In this document: in pieces, positions 32,622 through 40,382 of the stretch | Layout of the letters: each line of letters starts with the position of its first letter | Numbering within the stretch: the stretch's first letter is position 1 | Virus record (IMG/VR): IMGVR_UViG_3300031551_000003 | Location: 1-44,513 of that record | From: a virus | Strand: one strand, 5' to 3' | Length of the DNA stretch: 44,513 bases | Made by a program: the position numbers and the translations under genes | The notes under the pieces: model-generated | Seen by the model: the letters and a program-made list of their open reading frames with translations, nothing else | What the model was told of the DNA's origin: nothing | Databases searched by the model: none

Positions 32622-34886
32622 ATGAAAAGATGGTTAATCGTGTTACTTTTGTTACCAATCGTGTTACTGGGATATAAATATTCCGAATATACTTCGAATG
32701 GATTATATTATATTGTTACAGATAGCTTAACACTCGCTACTTGGCTTAATGCTGATAGTGTAGATGCCGACCATGTTACTGTGAATATTGGTTTGGTAAA
32801 CTCTGGATATAATGATATAGATAGCTTAGATGCGGAGCATATCGTATTTAATACCACTATGGTTGCTAATGGAGCTACAATAGATGCTAATTATTATGAA
32901 GGGTCTGCTGCTACGAATGAAACAAGGTATTTTGATTTTACTGTAGAAGATTCAACCGACCCTGCTGGAAGTGCGGAAATTAGTGCTGGATATTTTGCTT
33001 ATAATAAAGTAGACGGTTCTAATGGTGTTTATACTGTTAATGGATTAGAAGGTGTAGCAAGAAGTTCTTATGCAGATGAAGCAGGAACCTTTAGAGGTGT
33101 TTATGGTAGAACCTATACAAGTGCAGGAGCTACAGCGACAATGCGTACTGCTATTGGTGGAGAGTTTTCTGCCAGAGCTGGTTATAGTGGTGGTACAGAT
33201 TGTGTAGTTGATGGCCCACCAGCAGGCACTGCTTTCGTAGGTGCAAGAATATGGATGGCCCCATATTTTACATCAGGTAGTTTGCAGTATATTAATAACT
33301 TCTGGGGATTATGGATATATGGAGAACACGCAACTCAACGTAATGCTGATGCCGCAATTAAGATAGAAGATGCAGGTGGTGGATTCACAGATGATATAAT
33401 TATGCAAGGTGGAGCAGCTCTTAGAAATACTGGCGATGATACTTTACATATAACAGAGACAGCAATAAATCTTATTGGCAATGTAGAAATATCTGGAATA
33501 ACAACTCTCGATTCTGTAGTTTCAATAGGTGGTTGGGGATATACTGGTGAGCATATTGATATACCAGAAGCATCTTCAAATACTAATGCTGGGCTTGGTT
33601 TATATAGTATGGTTAATTACTCAGTTACAGCAGGAAAGGTCTTTGCTGGTACATATTCAAGGATGTTGGCAATGACAACAGACCAAACTAATCAAGCAAG
33701 TATGTATGGTACGGAAAGCCAGTTTAGATTATATGATGTAGATATAGCTGATGGAGACCATGCTGGTATTTGGGCTTATGCCGAACAATCTGGAACTTCT
33801 GTTTTAAGTGGAAATGGTACATTTTCAGCAATTTCCGCTACAGTAGAATCGGGAGCAAACTTTACAGTGGGAGCGACTGAACACGTAACTGGTATTACTG
33901 TTGATGGTTCAATTAATGGAAGTGCGTCTATTGACGGAAGTGCTAATTATTCTGCTGTATATATTAAATCAAATGGCAAAGACTGGTTTAATGGTATTAA
34001 AATAACAGGAGCAGATAATGCCATTTTATTCCAGAATGATGCGACATTAGATAATAGCGAAATAGATACTTTAATAGCTACAGAAACAGTAATAAAATTG
34101 GCAGGAGAAGCCATAATAACTGGGGATTTAACAAGTGTTGGTTCTGTTACATCGGATGGTACGATTACTTTAAATGGAACGACTGGGAATGGTATTAACG
34201 CAACTGGTACGTTTTCTGACCATGTTATTGACATTCAACCTGCGGCAACTTTGGGCGACAATAAAGCTATATATATTGGTACATGGGGAACAGAAGCGGA
34301 ATTTAACGATGGAGGTGGGTTATTCCGTATTTATGGTAAAGTAGGTTCAGGTGGCGTAACTTCAGCCAATATTTTTGTACGAACATTAACTGAAAGCACT
34401 TCTCCGCCTATTTCGGCACAATTTTATACTGATTGCGATGCGGTTGATAGTGCTTCAGCACCGAATACAATGGATGGTATAGATGTATTTGCTTTGATTA
34501 ATGATAACAAATACTTTGCAGAACCCGCGAATGATTCTCTTGATATGCTTCAAGGTATGAGAGCTATTTGGGCAAAAGTTGGCGCAGGTACAGGGAGTCA
34601 TATTTATGGAAATGTGGCAACAATTTGGGTTGATAATCAAATAAATTGTGCTGTTACTGGTAGGGAATACGGTATATTCTCAACAACTGGTGGGAGTAAA
34701 CCTGATGCTTGGGCTGGATTTGAAACAACTTCAAGCGGATGGAGTTATTTATTTGAGTTTGATAAAACAGCTTACGATAAAGACCCTGTAGGTTCTGGCG
34801 ATGTTGCAACAAGTGGAAGTAAAGATTATTATTTAAAAGTAAATATAAATGGTGTTGCATATGGTATTCAACTTTATGCTCTATAA
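32622..34886 (+). CDS. Long fibre-like protein with signal peptide (754 aa)
   Basis: The start at 32622 after AAAGGAGGTGGAT gives MKRWLIVLLLLPIVLLGYK, a hydrophobic signal or anchor. The rest is Gly/Ser/Thr/Asp/Ala-rich and beta-rich, with repeated short units of the NGTGT/DGxI type (ITGDLTSVGSVTSDGTITLN). The C-terminal half (residues about 550-754) shows SGGVTSANIFVRTLTE-like strands. It looks like a tail fibre or adhesin. The paralogous style with 29486-31507 and the signal peptide set it apart from ordinary phage fibres. Confidence 0.6.
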   Translation: MKRWLIVLLLLPIVLLGYKYSEYTSNGLYYIVTDSLTLATWLNADSVDADHVTVNIGLVNSGYNDIDSLDAEHIVFNTTMVANGATIDANYYEGSAATNETRYFDFTVEDSTDPAGSAEISAGYFAYNKVDGSNGVYTVNGLEGVARSSYADEAGTFRGVYGRTYTSAGATATMRTAIGGEFSARAGYSGGTDCVVDGPPAGTAFVGARIWMAPYFTSGSLQYINNFWGLWIYGEHATQRNADAAIKIEDAGGGFTDDIIMQGGAALRNTGDDTLHITETAINLIGNVEISGITTLDSVVSIGGWGYTGEHIDIPEASSNTNAGLGLYSMVNYSVTAGKVFAGTYSRMLAMTTDQTNQASMYGTESQFRLYDVDIADGDHAGIWAYAEQSGTSVLSGNGTFSAISATVESGANFTVGATEHVTGITVDGSINGSASIDGSANYSAVYIKSNGKDWFNGIKITGADNAILFQNDATLDNSEIDTLIATETVIKLAGEAIITGDLTSVGSVTSDGTITLNGTTGNGINATGTFSDHVIDIQPAATLGDNKAIYIGTWGTEAEFNDGGGLFRIYGKVGSGGVTSANIFVRTLTESTSPPISAQFYTDCDAVDSASAPNTMDGIDVFALINDNKYFAEPANDSLDMLQGMRAIWAKVGAGTGSHIYGNVATIWVDNQINCAVTGREYGIFSTTGGSKPDAWAGFETTSSGWSYLFEFDKTAYDKDPVGSGDVATSGSKDYYLKVNINGVAYGIQLYAL

Positions 34887-34895
34887 GAAGGTTAA

Positions 34896-35165
34896 ATGAA
34901 GGTTGACGAAAGATGGGTGTTATTAATTTTAATAAGTCTGTTTGTTATGTTGGCTTTGCTTTATGTGGGGACTTTCCTCGATATTTCTATAAGACAAGCT
35001 AACAATATAAGAGTTTTAATAGCGGAAAGAGAACAACTGACAACGCAATTACAACAGCAACAGGCTGGCATTAATTCTTTTATTAGCCAACTCCAGCAAT
35101 GCGAAAAACCTGAAGATTATCGTAGGGTTCTCAAATCTATAGGTGTGGAGCCAATAAAACAATGA
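34896..35165 (+). CDS. Membrane-anchored coiled-coil protein (89 aa, spanin-like)
   Basis: One N-terminal hydrophobic span (VLLILISLFVMLALLYVGTF) precedes a Gln-rich coiled coil (EREQLTTQLQQQQAGINSF) and a charged C-terminus. This single-span plus periplasmic coiled coil is the plan of an inner-membrane spanin (Rz-like) or a tail-anchor. It is placed in the lysis cluster. The end overlaps the next start by four bases. Confidence 0.55.
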   Translation: MKVDERWVLLILISLFVMLALLYVGTFLDISIRQANNIRVLIAEREQLTTQLQQQQAGINSFISQLQQCEKPEDYRRVLKSIGVEPIKQ

Positions 35166-35398
35166 GTGCGATACACAATCTTTTAATTGTTTGGACTTTA
35201 GCAGGCGGAGTAATAGCAGCTATAAGTATAGCAACTTGGAGATGGAAATTAGTTGCTATAAATGCTGATGAAATAAAAACAATGAAAGAACATTGCGCTG
35301 AAACTACGAAAGATATACATAAAGATTTGGGATTAATAGGAAAACAGGTATCAGAAATACATGGTTATATATTAGGGAAAAATGGAAAAGATATATAA
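35162..35398 (+). CDS. Small single-span protein with cytoplasmic or periplasmic helix (78 aa)
   Basis: A span (LLIVWTLAGGVIAAISIATW) is followed by a long charged helix (IKTMKEHCAETTKDIHKDLG) and a polar tail. This is similar in plan to XhlA/holin-associated proteins. It may help a holin or recruit the lysin. The start overlaps the previous gene in an ATGAGTG context. Confidence 0.5.
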   Translation: MSAIHNLLIVWTLAGGVIAAISIATWRWKLVAINADEIKTMKEHCAETTKDIHKDLGLIGKQVSEIHGYILGKNGKDI

Positions 35399-35455
35399 TA
35401 TTCCTTCAGATTGGATATATTCTGGTTGGGAAATAAATATAACATAGGAGGTAAT

Positions 35456-35665
35456 ATGGAAGTGTTGAAAACCGTTTCCGAGGCTTTAACAAAGCATAAG
35501 AGGAAATTCATTGCGACTTTAACTGCTATGGGATTGATTTTTATTCTTGCACTTAATGGTATAGTCCCAGGCAGAGATGCTTCAACAGATATTAAAGTTA
35601 TTGCATTAGGTTTTATAACTCTCGAAATTTTGGGAAGAACCAAGTTATTATCTAATGAAAAATGA
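35456..35665 (+). CDS. Holin-like small membrane protein (69 aa)
   Basis: The start at 35456 follows TAGGAGGTAAT. A basic N-terminus (ALTKHKRKF) leads into two hydrophobic stretches (ATLTAMGLIFILALNGIV and VIALGFITLEIL). The size, two short spans, charged ends and position just before a cell-wall hydrolase fit a holin. No sequence family is recognised. Confidence 0.55.
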   Translation: MEVLKTVSEALTKHKRKFIATLTAMGLIFILALNGIVPGRDASTDIKVIALGFITLEILGRTKLLSNEK

Positions 35666-35765
35666 AATAAGATGATAATTGAAATTTTGGGAATCCTCTA
35701 TGAAGAAGAAAAATCTTTGGAAGAGATTGATTCTAAAACTATTGCACAAACAGGAGGAAAGGGAA

Positions 35766-36173
35766 ATGACTGAAAGAGATATAGCAACACAAATAGCGTT
35801 TCATTATATAGGTACTCCATATAAATGGGGAGGTGATGATTTCTCAGGTTTTGATTGTTCTGGTTTCGTAATTGAATTACTCAAAAGTGTAGGTTTGTTT
35901 TCTCGTAAAGAAGATACAACAGCTTTAGGTCTTTCAAGGATGTATCAAAAAATTGGCAAACCAGAAGAGGGTTGTCTTGTTTTTTATGGCAATCCTATAT
36001 CTCATGTAGAATATTGCTACAATTCCAATCTGTCTATAGGAGCTTCTGGAGGAGGTTCCAAAACTTTAACACTGGAAGATGCGATTAAGCAAAATGCTTT
36101 TATTAAAATGCGCCCTATTCGTAAAGCAGAAGTTACCTGTTATGTTAATCCGTTTATTTCAATCGGAGGATAG
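35766..36173 (+). CDS. NlpC/P60 endopeptidase (probable endolysin)
   Basis: The start at 35766 (MTERDIATQIAFHY) is preceded by AGGAGGAAAGGGAA. A longer frame begins about 29 codons upstream but lacks a comparable site. The motif TPYKWGGDDFSGFDCSGFV contains the catalytic Cys31 in the DCSGFV box, and PISHVEYCY supplies the catalytic His80. This 135-residue domain is the compact NlpC/P60 peptidase that cuts gamma-D-Glu to diamino acid bonds in peptidoglycan stem peptides. It lies in a cluster of small membrane proteins and is the likely lysin. There is no signal peptide at this start. Confidence 0.85.
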   Translation: MTERDIATQIAFHYIGTPYKWGGDDFSGFDCSGFVIELLKSVGLFSRKEDTTALGLSRMYQKIGKPEEGCLVFYGNPISHVEYCYNSNLSIGASGGGSKTLTLEDAIKQNAFIKMRPIRKAEVTCYVNPFISIGG

Positions 36174-36175
36174 TT

Positions 36176-36769
36176 ATGCTAAATAAATTGGTGAATTTGA
36201 AATATGTTATTATCTTTGTTTTTCTTCTGAGCATAGCAATAGGGATTCCTTCTGGTTGGAAGATACATAAGCAGCATCAAATCATTGTGGATTTACGCAA
36301 TAAGAATATAGCTCAATGGGAGAAATGGAAGAATGATTCTACTAAAGTTGTGATGTTAGCAAAAGAGAATAAAGAACTTAATAATCTTTACGCGTCTCAG
36401 ATAAAAGCCACAGCTAAATGGAAAAAACTTGCGACTGATGTTAATGTTGTAGAAATTATACCGAATGAAGAATTTAGCATAGATACCCTTACTGATTGCT
36501 ATTATGCGGAAGCTATTATGAATATTAAATCTAGCAAAGGGAAATTCACAATCATTCCACAGCCAGTTTTATTGAATATAGAAATAGCTTATGTAGATAA
36601 AGGGATAAGTGTAGGTCGAGTATGGACTGACCCTGAATGTATAGTTTTCGAGGATACTAAGCTGAATATACCGGGAGGATTGAATCTTGACTGCTATAAA
36701 GAAAACAAATGGCCTTGGGTTGTAGGAGCTTTAGGTGTTGGTGTAATAGTAGGATTAATTATAGAATAG
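36176..36769 (+). CDS. Bitopic membrane protein after the lysin (197 aa)
   Basis: An N-terminal span (VIIFVFLLSIAIGIPSGW) is followed by a helical linker and a soluble beta domain. A C-terminal hydrophobic stretch (WPWVVGALGVGVIVGLII) ends the protein. One span at each end suggests a protein bridging membranes, like a unimolecular spanin, or an inner-membrane protein with a periplasmic domain. Similar proteins follow lysins in several phages of FCB-group hosts. It begins two bases after the lysin stop. Confidence 0.55.
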   Translation: MLNKLVNLKYVIIFVFLLSIAIGIPSGWKIHKQHQIIVDLRNKNIAQWEKWKNDSTKVVMLAKENKELNNLYASQIKATAKWKKLATDVNVVEIIPNEEFSIDTLTDCYYAEAIMNIKSSKGKFTIIPQPVLLNIEIAYVDKGISVGRVWTDPECIVFEDTKLNIPGGLNLDCYKENKWPWVVGALGVGVIVGLIIE

Positions 36770-36777
36770 GAGGACAA

Positions 36778-36924
36778 ATGCCAAAGAAATTAGAAAGAGC
36801 GTTAAAAAGAAGAGTAAATAAAAAACATCCTGATTGGAGTAAAAAAAGAAAAGATGCGTATATCTATGGTACTTTGCGTAAAACAGGATGGAAACCTAAA
36901 AAGAAACGTAGCCGTAAGCGATAA
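36778..36924 (+). CDS. Very small, highly basic protein (48 aa)
   Basis: The start at 36778 after AGGAGGACAA gives MPKKLERALKRRVNKKHPDW, ending in KPKKKRSRKR. Nearly half the residues are Lys or Arg, so it should bind nucleic acid. Its end overlaps the next start by one base. It may be a DNA-condensing or ribosome-binding factor, but no family is recognised. Confidence 0.65.
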   Translation: MPKKLERALKRRVNKKHPDWSKKRKDAYIYGTLRKTGWKPKKKRSRKR

Positions 36925-37235
36925 TGTTAGAAGATGGAAAAATTATTGAGGTTATTCCTGGAGATAGGAAAGGAGAGCCTCCTAAAGGATGGATAAAAGC
37001 TCTTAAACCACAAGAACCTTCCAATAAAGTTTCGCATAAATGGAAGCGTTTAACTATACCTAAAGCAAAAGAAAATCAAACTCATTGGATGAATAGATGT
37101 ATGGATTTTGATACAATGATTATAGAATTTCCAGATAAAAATATTAGGTCTAAAAATTGTAAACAATTATGGCGACATTGGGGAAACCCCGATGGCAAAC
37201 GTAAACTTCCTAAATTAAGACCAGGTTTAAAATAA
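36924..37235 (+). CDS. Last rightward gene: small basic hypothetical protein (103 aa)
   Basis: The protein is soluble and strongly basic (KVSHKWKRLTIPKAKENQ; WGNPDGKRKLPKLRP) and starts in the TAATG overlap with the previous gene. It ends at 37235, one base from the stop of the opposing gene at 37237. No function is recognised. It belongs to the late operon by position. Confidence 0.6.
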   Translation: MLEDGKIIEVIPGDRKGEPPKGWIKALKPQEPSNKVSHKWKRLTIPKAKENQTHWMNRCMDFDTMIIEFPDKNIRSKNCKQLWRHWGNPDGKRKLPKLRPGLK

Positions 37236-37236
37236 T

Positions 37237-37623
37237 TTATTCTTTAAAATAATATCCTATACTATATCCCATTCCACGATACCACAAAGGTATTTCCGCA
37301 TCCATAGGCGGAAATCTTAAAGACCTAACTGGTTTTCTTCCTACGACTATACCGCTTTGCAATTTATTGCCACCATATTGTTTTTCTGGCTTTTTTCTCC
37401 TTCTCTTTTTATCACATTCCTTACAATATGAATCCATCCCATAAGTCCTTTGCGCCTTTTTTGAGACTTGACGCATTTCCTCATAAAGTTTATACCTTTG
37501 ACATCCTATGCAATAAAATCGTTCTACACCATATTCATCTATTATCCGCTTTAGAACTCCATCTTTAGTTTTTGGTATTCTTTTCCTTTTTGGGAACTTC
37601 TTGGATTTTTTACTGACAATCAT
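37237..37623 (-). CDS. Zinc-finger protein, HNH-like loop (128 aa)
   Basis: A basic N-terminus (KKSKKFPKRKRIPKTKD) leads into a double CxxC unit: FYCIGCQRYKLYEEM and YCKECDKKRRRK. The spacing resembles the zinc-binding part of phage HNH endonucleases and their relatives, but I see no clear HNH His-Asn-His triad. It is probably a DNA-binding or nuclease-related protein. It is the last gene of the leftward arm, and its stop faces that of 36924-37235. Confidence 0.6.
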   Translation of the reverse strand: MIVSKKSKKFPKRKRIPKTKDGVLKRIIDEYGVERFYCIGCQRYKLYEEMRQVSKKAQRTYGMDSYCKECDKKRRRKKPEKQYGGNKLQSGIVVGRKPVRSLRFPPMDAEIPLWYRGMGYSIGYYFKE

Positions 37624-37795
37624 CTGTTTCCGATTTAGTTTTTTTTATAATTTTTTCTATGGCTTTATTAAGGCCTTTTAAATTATAAAGTGATAGTATA
37701 CTAAATATTTTTGCTATTTCAAAAGAAGCCTCTTCACCTAATCCTTCATAATCTTGTTCGTTATATATAATTTTAGCTATTTCAAGAATCTCCAT
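37610..37795 (-). CDS. Small helical protein (61 aa)
   Basis: The start is set at 37795, the second of two tandem ATGs after GGGAGGA, overlapping the resolvase stop. The product is helical and acidic to basic in blocks (IYNEQDYEGLGEEASFEIAK; IEKIIKKTKSETDDC). It overlaps the next gene by 14 bases. The function is unknown. Confidence 0.5.
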   Translation of the reverse strand: MEILEIAKIIYNEQDYEGLGEEASFEIAKIFSILSLYNLKGLNKAIEKIIKKTKSETDDCQ

Positions 37796-38202
37796 CATTC
37801 CTCCCATGTTTTTATTATTACTGTTAACTCTTGTTTATCTTTAGTTTTTACTTGTTCATATTCCCATTGCAAATCTGGATGGCTATCGCTTTTGTATCCT
37901 AATCCCTTAGCAATACCATCACGTATATGTTTACATCCACCAATCATATTATCATCATCATATATCTTTTGAGGTTTATATAATGGGTTATCAGGATTTG
38001 TAGGATATTTGCGTATAAGCTTAATATGGTATGGGGATGGTGGAACAGAACCTTTCTGCATTTTTTCTATAAACTCCCATTTCATATCTTCTCGTTCTTG
38101 TTTAGCTATACGTGCACGTTCCATTCTCGCGTCTTTAGTAATACCGCTTCCCCACCAGTTAAGACTACGTACTTTTTGATGAGGGAAATTAAACTTAGCC
38201 AC
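37795..38202 (-). CDS. RusA-like Holliday junction resolvase
   Basis: A GTG at 38202, seven bases before the end of the upstream gene, has a strong ACAGGAGG site and is the best start. It yields 135 residues (VAKFNFPHQK). The motif YDDDNMIGGCKHIRDGIAKG at residues 81-100 and the following Asp-containing LGYKSDSHPD match the metal-binding Asp cluster of RusA resolvases (DxDN...D). In E. coli RusA these acids bind Mg and cut four-way junctions. An upstream ATG would overlap the previous gene far more. It probably resolves recombination junctions made by the Rad52-like and Cas4-like proteins. Confidence 0.75.
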   Translation of the reverse strand: MAKFNFPHQKVRSLNWWGSGITKDARMERARIAKQEREDMKWEFIEKMQKGSVPPSPYHIKLIRKYPTNPDNPLYKPQKIYDDDNMIGGCKHIRDGIAKGLGYKSDSHPDLQWEYEQVKTKDKQELTVIIKTWEE

Positions 38203-38464
38203 CTTCGTAATCCCTCCTGTTTTTACGTTTACTCTTATCATAATAAGCCCCATTATCAATCCTGTCCCATCCTGTGCGCCCTGGTTCATGCTTGCTTTTA
38301 AACATTAACAATGGTGGATGCCCCATGAAGGTATGCTGTGCGTCATAGGTTGCCTTGTGCCCGCATTTAGGGCATATCTCCTCGTGGCGGTGCTTCATCG
38401 GCTTTAAGGCATCAAAGATATGACCACAAGTTGGATTAGTGCATTTAAAGGTGTATATAGGCAT
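38195..38464 (-). CDS. FmdB-type zinc-ribbon protein (89 aa)
   Basis: The N-terminal MPIYTFKCTNPTCGHIFD with a second CPKCG pair (residues 32-36) is the FmdB-family zinc ribbon (CxxxxC-x18-CxxC here). The rest is basic and short. Proteins of this family are small predicted regulators. The frame sits between the Rad52-like gene, whose stop overlaps its start, and the resolvase gene, whose start overlaps its stop. It may be a recombination-linked accessory factor. Confidence 0.75.
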   Translation of the reverse strand: MPIYTFKCTNPTCGHIFDALKPMKHRHEEICPKCGHKATYDAQHTFMGHPPLLMFKSKHEPGRTGWDRIDNGAYYDKSKRKNRRDYEGG

Positions 38465-39492
38465 TATATTCCCAGATGCTTTTTAAGCATCGCATCTACC
38501 GCCTTGCTGTCTTTTCCGCCATAAGTCTCTATAACCATTACTACTTCGCGCTGTAAATCGTAACCAGTTTTCTCATCTTTAGTGAAGTGTTGCAATATTT
38601 CGGCGGAGAGCTTAATGTCTTTGCGATGAGATTCTTTCAATATCCAATCTTCAGCAATTCGGCGATTGTATGCTAATGGTTTAAGGAAATCTATGGCATC
38701 GCTTATTCCATGTAGGATGAGATTACCTTTCTTGCTATCAGTTACTTTTTTGCGTTCTTCATCTGTAATCGTATGGGATTTGTAAAGACTCATAAAGAAA
38801 TTAAGTTGTTTCTCGGTATAAGCTATCTTATTTTTATCCATCCAAATTTTCATTTTATCGTATTCTTTATTATTTTCCTTTGCTTTATCTATTACTTTTT
38901 TTGTGTGTTCTTCTGTGATTTTCCCATCTTGTTCTTTTGATTTAGGTTGTGGCGATTTGTCCGTTTTATTTCTCCGTTCAGCATCCAATTTTTTGATAAA
39001 CTTTTTATCCCATAGCTCTATTCCTATGCCAATTCTTTTACATAATCGCATAAGTCCATTTGAACTACAAGCTTCTATTGCATCCCCATAAGTCATTTTC
39101 TTATTAGTTGGGATATATTCTTGTTGCCCTATAGCCCATGCTTGGGGCTTTCCATATATAAATAACCAGAAAGGTTGAAGAATAAGATTCCCTTCTCGAC
39201 TGGGTTTCCCAGCAGGTATCTGTGCCCATTCGTTACCAAATGCTTTACGCAATCTACCAACATAGAAAGTCCAAGGGAGATAATACAAACCATCTTCTCT
39301 TAATTCAATTTCTTCTTTCGGGACTGGGGCATAAAGTATCTCTTCTTGTTCAGGTGTAAGTTTTATAGTACCAGCTTTATTAAGAAGATTGGCAACTTGG
39401 CTTGAAATATTTTCTTCAAGTGTTTTCGGTGGGAAAGGCGATTCAATTTCTACTGGAACTTCTGTCTCTTTTTCCACTAAATCTTTAGGCAT
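38464..39492 (-). CDS. Rad52/Rad22-like single-strand annealing protein (342 aa)
   Basis: Residues 65-170 carry the Rad52-family core: YYLPWTFYVGRLRKAFGNEW, then a hydrophobic strand pair, MTYGDAIEACSSNGLMRLCK and RIGIGIELWDKK. The last two parts match the GDAxxxAxTxxLKRxxxxLGIGxxLW helix motif of phage Rad52-type recombinases. After it comes a basic, coiled, less conserved C-terminal part. The likely role is to anneal single strands made by the Cas4-like exonuclease during recombination-dependent replication or repair. The start at 39492 has GAGGAATA and overlaps the previous small gene. Confidence 0.8.
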   Translation of the reverse strand: MPKDLVEKETEVPVEIESPFPPKTLEENISSQVANLLNKAGTIKLTPEQEEILYAPVPKEEIELREDGLYYLPWTFYVGRLRKAFGNEWAQIPAGKPSREGNLILQPFWLFIYGKPQAWAIGQQEYIPTNKKMTYGDAIEACSSNGLMRLCKRIGIGIELWDKKFIKKLDAERRNKTDKSPQPKSKEQDGKITEEHTKKVIDKAKENNKEYDKMKIWMDKNKIAYTEKQLNFFMSLYKSHTITDEERKKVTDSKKGNLILHGISDAIDFLKPLAYNRRIAEDWILKESHRKDIKLSAEILQHFTKDEKTGYDLQREVVMVIETYGGKDSKAVDAMLKKHLGI

Positions 39493-39641
39493 TATTCCTC
39501 CTCTGGTAAGCGCTCTTTAACTTTAACCATGATTTCATTTAGCACTTTATCTCCTTCTTCGTATCCAAAAGCGTCTACATACATACTATAGAGAATACTA
39601 TCCTTGATAATTGCTTTGATTTGACTTTCCAATTTCCCCAT
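39492..39641 (-). CDS. Very small helical protein (49 aa)
   Basis: ATG at 39641 follows GGAGGATAAG, just after the lipoprotein stop (39643), and the frame ends at TAA 39492, overlapping the Rad52-like start. The product is a single amphipathic helix pair (MGKLESQIKAIIKDSILYS; GDKVLNEIMVKVKERL). It is tightly packed and well initiated, so it is probably real. The function is unknown. Confidence 0.6.
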   Translation of the reverse strand: MGKLESQIKAIIKDSILYSMYVDAFGYEEGDKVLNEIMVKVKERLPEEE

Positions 39642-39642
39642 C

Positions 39643-40197
39643 TTATCCTCCTAAATCGTACCAGATTAATTCTTTATTCGTATTCCAAGCAGGATTCAAG
39701 TCTATTACTTTAATCAATCCCACATCAAGAGCATAAATCCATATTTTATCACTTTTTACCGATTCAATTTCAATGCTGTTTTTAAAACTTCCTGCTTCTA
39801 TAGAAATAGTAACATCAACTTGCGTGATTCGCAAGGTATCTGTTGGATAATGGGAATCAAGAATCCACTCCCATTTATTTCCTACTTCAATAGGTTCTTT
39901 TAAAGGTATATAGTAATTATTGCTTTCCTGCGGCGCATCATAGATATATTGCTTTAATATATCATTTTTATAATAGTAGTAAGTATAATTATTAGTCATA
40001 TATATAGTTTCATTATCATACGGATAACTACTTATCACTTCGATTGTATCCAAATTGCCATCTTCATATTTATAGACCCATGTATTCCCTATCGTTAAAG
40101 GGAAATATCGTTCTATGGTCATCTCCTGGGTATCGGGTGCGGTACTGGACTCACATGCTATTAACAAAACAATGAGTAAAAACGCCAACTTCTTCAT
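39643..40197 (-). CDS. Phage-encoded lipoprotein (184 aa)
   Basis: MKKLAFLLIVLLIAC ends in a lipobox (LIAC, Cys15), so it should be lipidated and anchored to a membrane. The mature part is beta-rich with FPLTIGNTWVYKYEDGN (residues 33-49) and GNKWEWI later, a pattern seen in FCB-group bacterial lipoproteins. It starts 26 bases after a tRNA-like RNA element, through a leader shared with the gene at 42593. Early expression and surface location suggest a role in superinfection exclusion or receptor masking. This is inference. It could also have been captured from the host. Confidence 0.75.
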   Translation of the reverse strand: MKKLAFLLIVLLIACESSTAPDTQEMTIERYFPLTIGNTWVYKYEDGNLDTIEVISSYPYDNETIYMTNNYTYYYYKNDILKQYIYDAPQESNNYYIPLKEPIEVGNKWEWILDSHYPTDTLRITQVDVTISIEAGSFKNSIEIESVKSDKIWIYALDVGLIKVIDLNPAWNTNKELIWYDLGG

Positions 40198-40223
40198 ATC
40201 CCCTCCTTTAAGGGTTTAAAGTT

Positions 40224-40369
40224 TGTGCGGGGCGAAGAATTGAACTTCGCTGTAGTAGCCACCCATCCCCTACCAGCCGATTAATATGTACACTTACTGA
40301 GACGGCTTCGCTCCTACGGGCATCGTATCTCAGATTACGCCCTGCATTCTCCTTTCTGCCTTCCCGCAC
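40224..40369 (-). ncRNA. tRNA-Ser-like pseudoknotted RNA element, 146 nt
   Basis: Ends GTGCGGG and CCCGCAC pair perfectly. The 3' strand is stacked on a six-pair hairpin with the loop TTCAATT, a true T-loop sequence. GGCAGAAAGGAGAATGC after the acceptor strand resembles a tRNA-Ser D-arm. Then GGGCG and TGCCC form a five-pair anticodon-like stem, but its loop is 15 bases and contains CTGAGA. This can pair with TCTCAG (40302-40297), which lies in the loop of a variable-arm hairpin (AGCCG 40307-40303 with CGGCT 40279-40275). No usable anticodon exists. The element is followed by the lipoprotein gene through a leader also found after 42622-42731. Confidence 0.5.
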
Positions 40370-40382
40370 CATTTTAAAACAT

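Noticed and set aside
40224-40369. Small tmRNA (ssrA) or group I ribozyme
   Set aside because: There is no tag reading frame, the length is far below tmRNA, and although two crossing helices resemble a P3/P7 arrangement the remaining core helices are missing.
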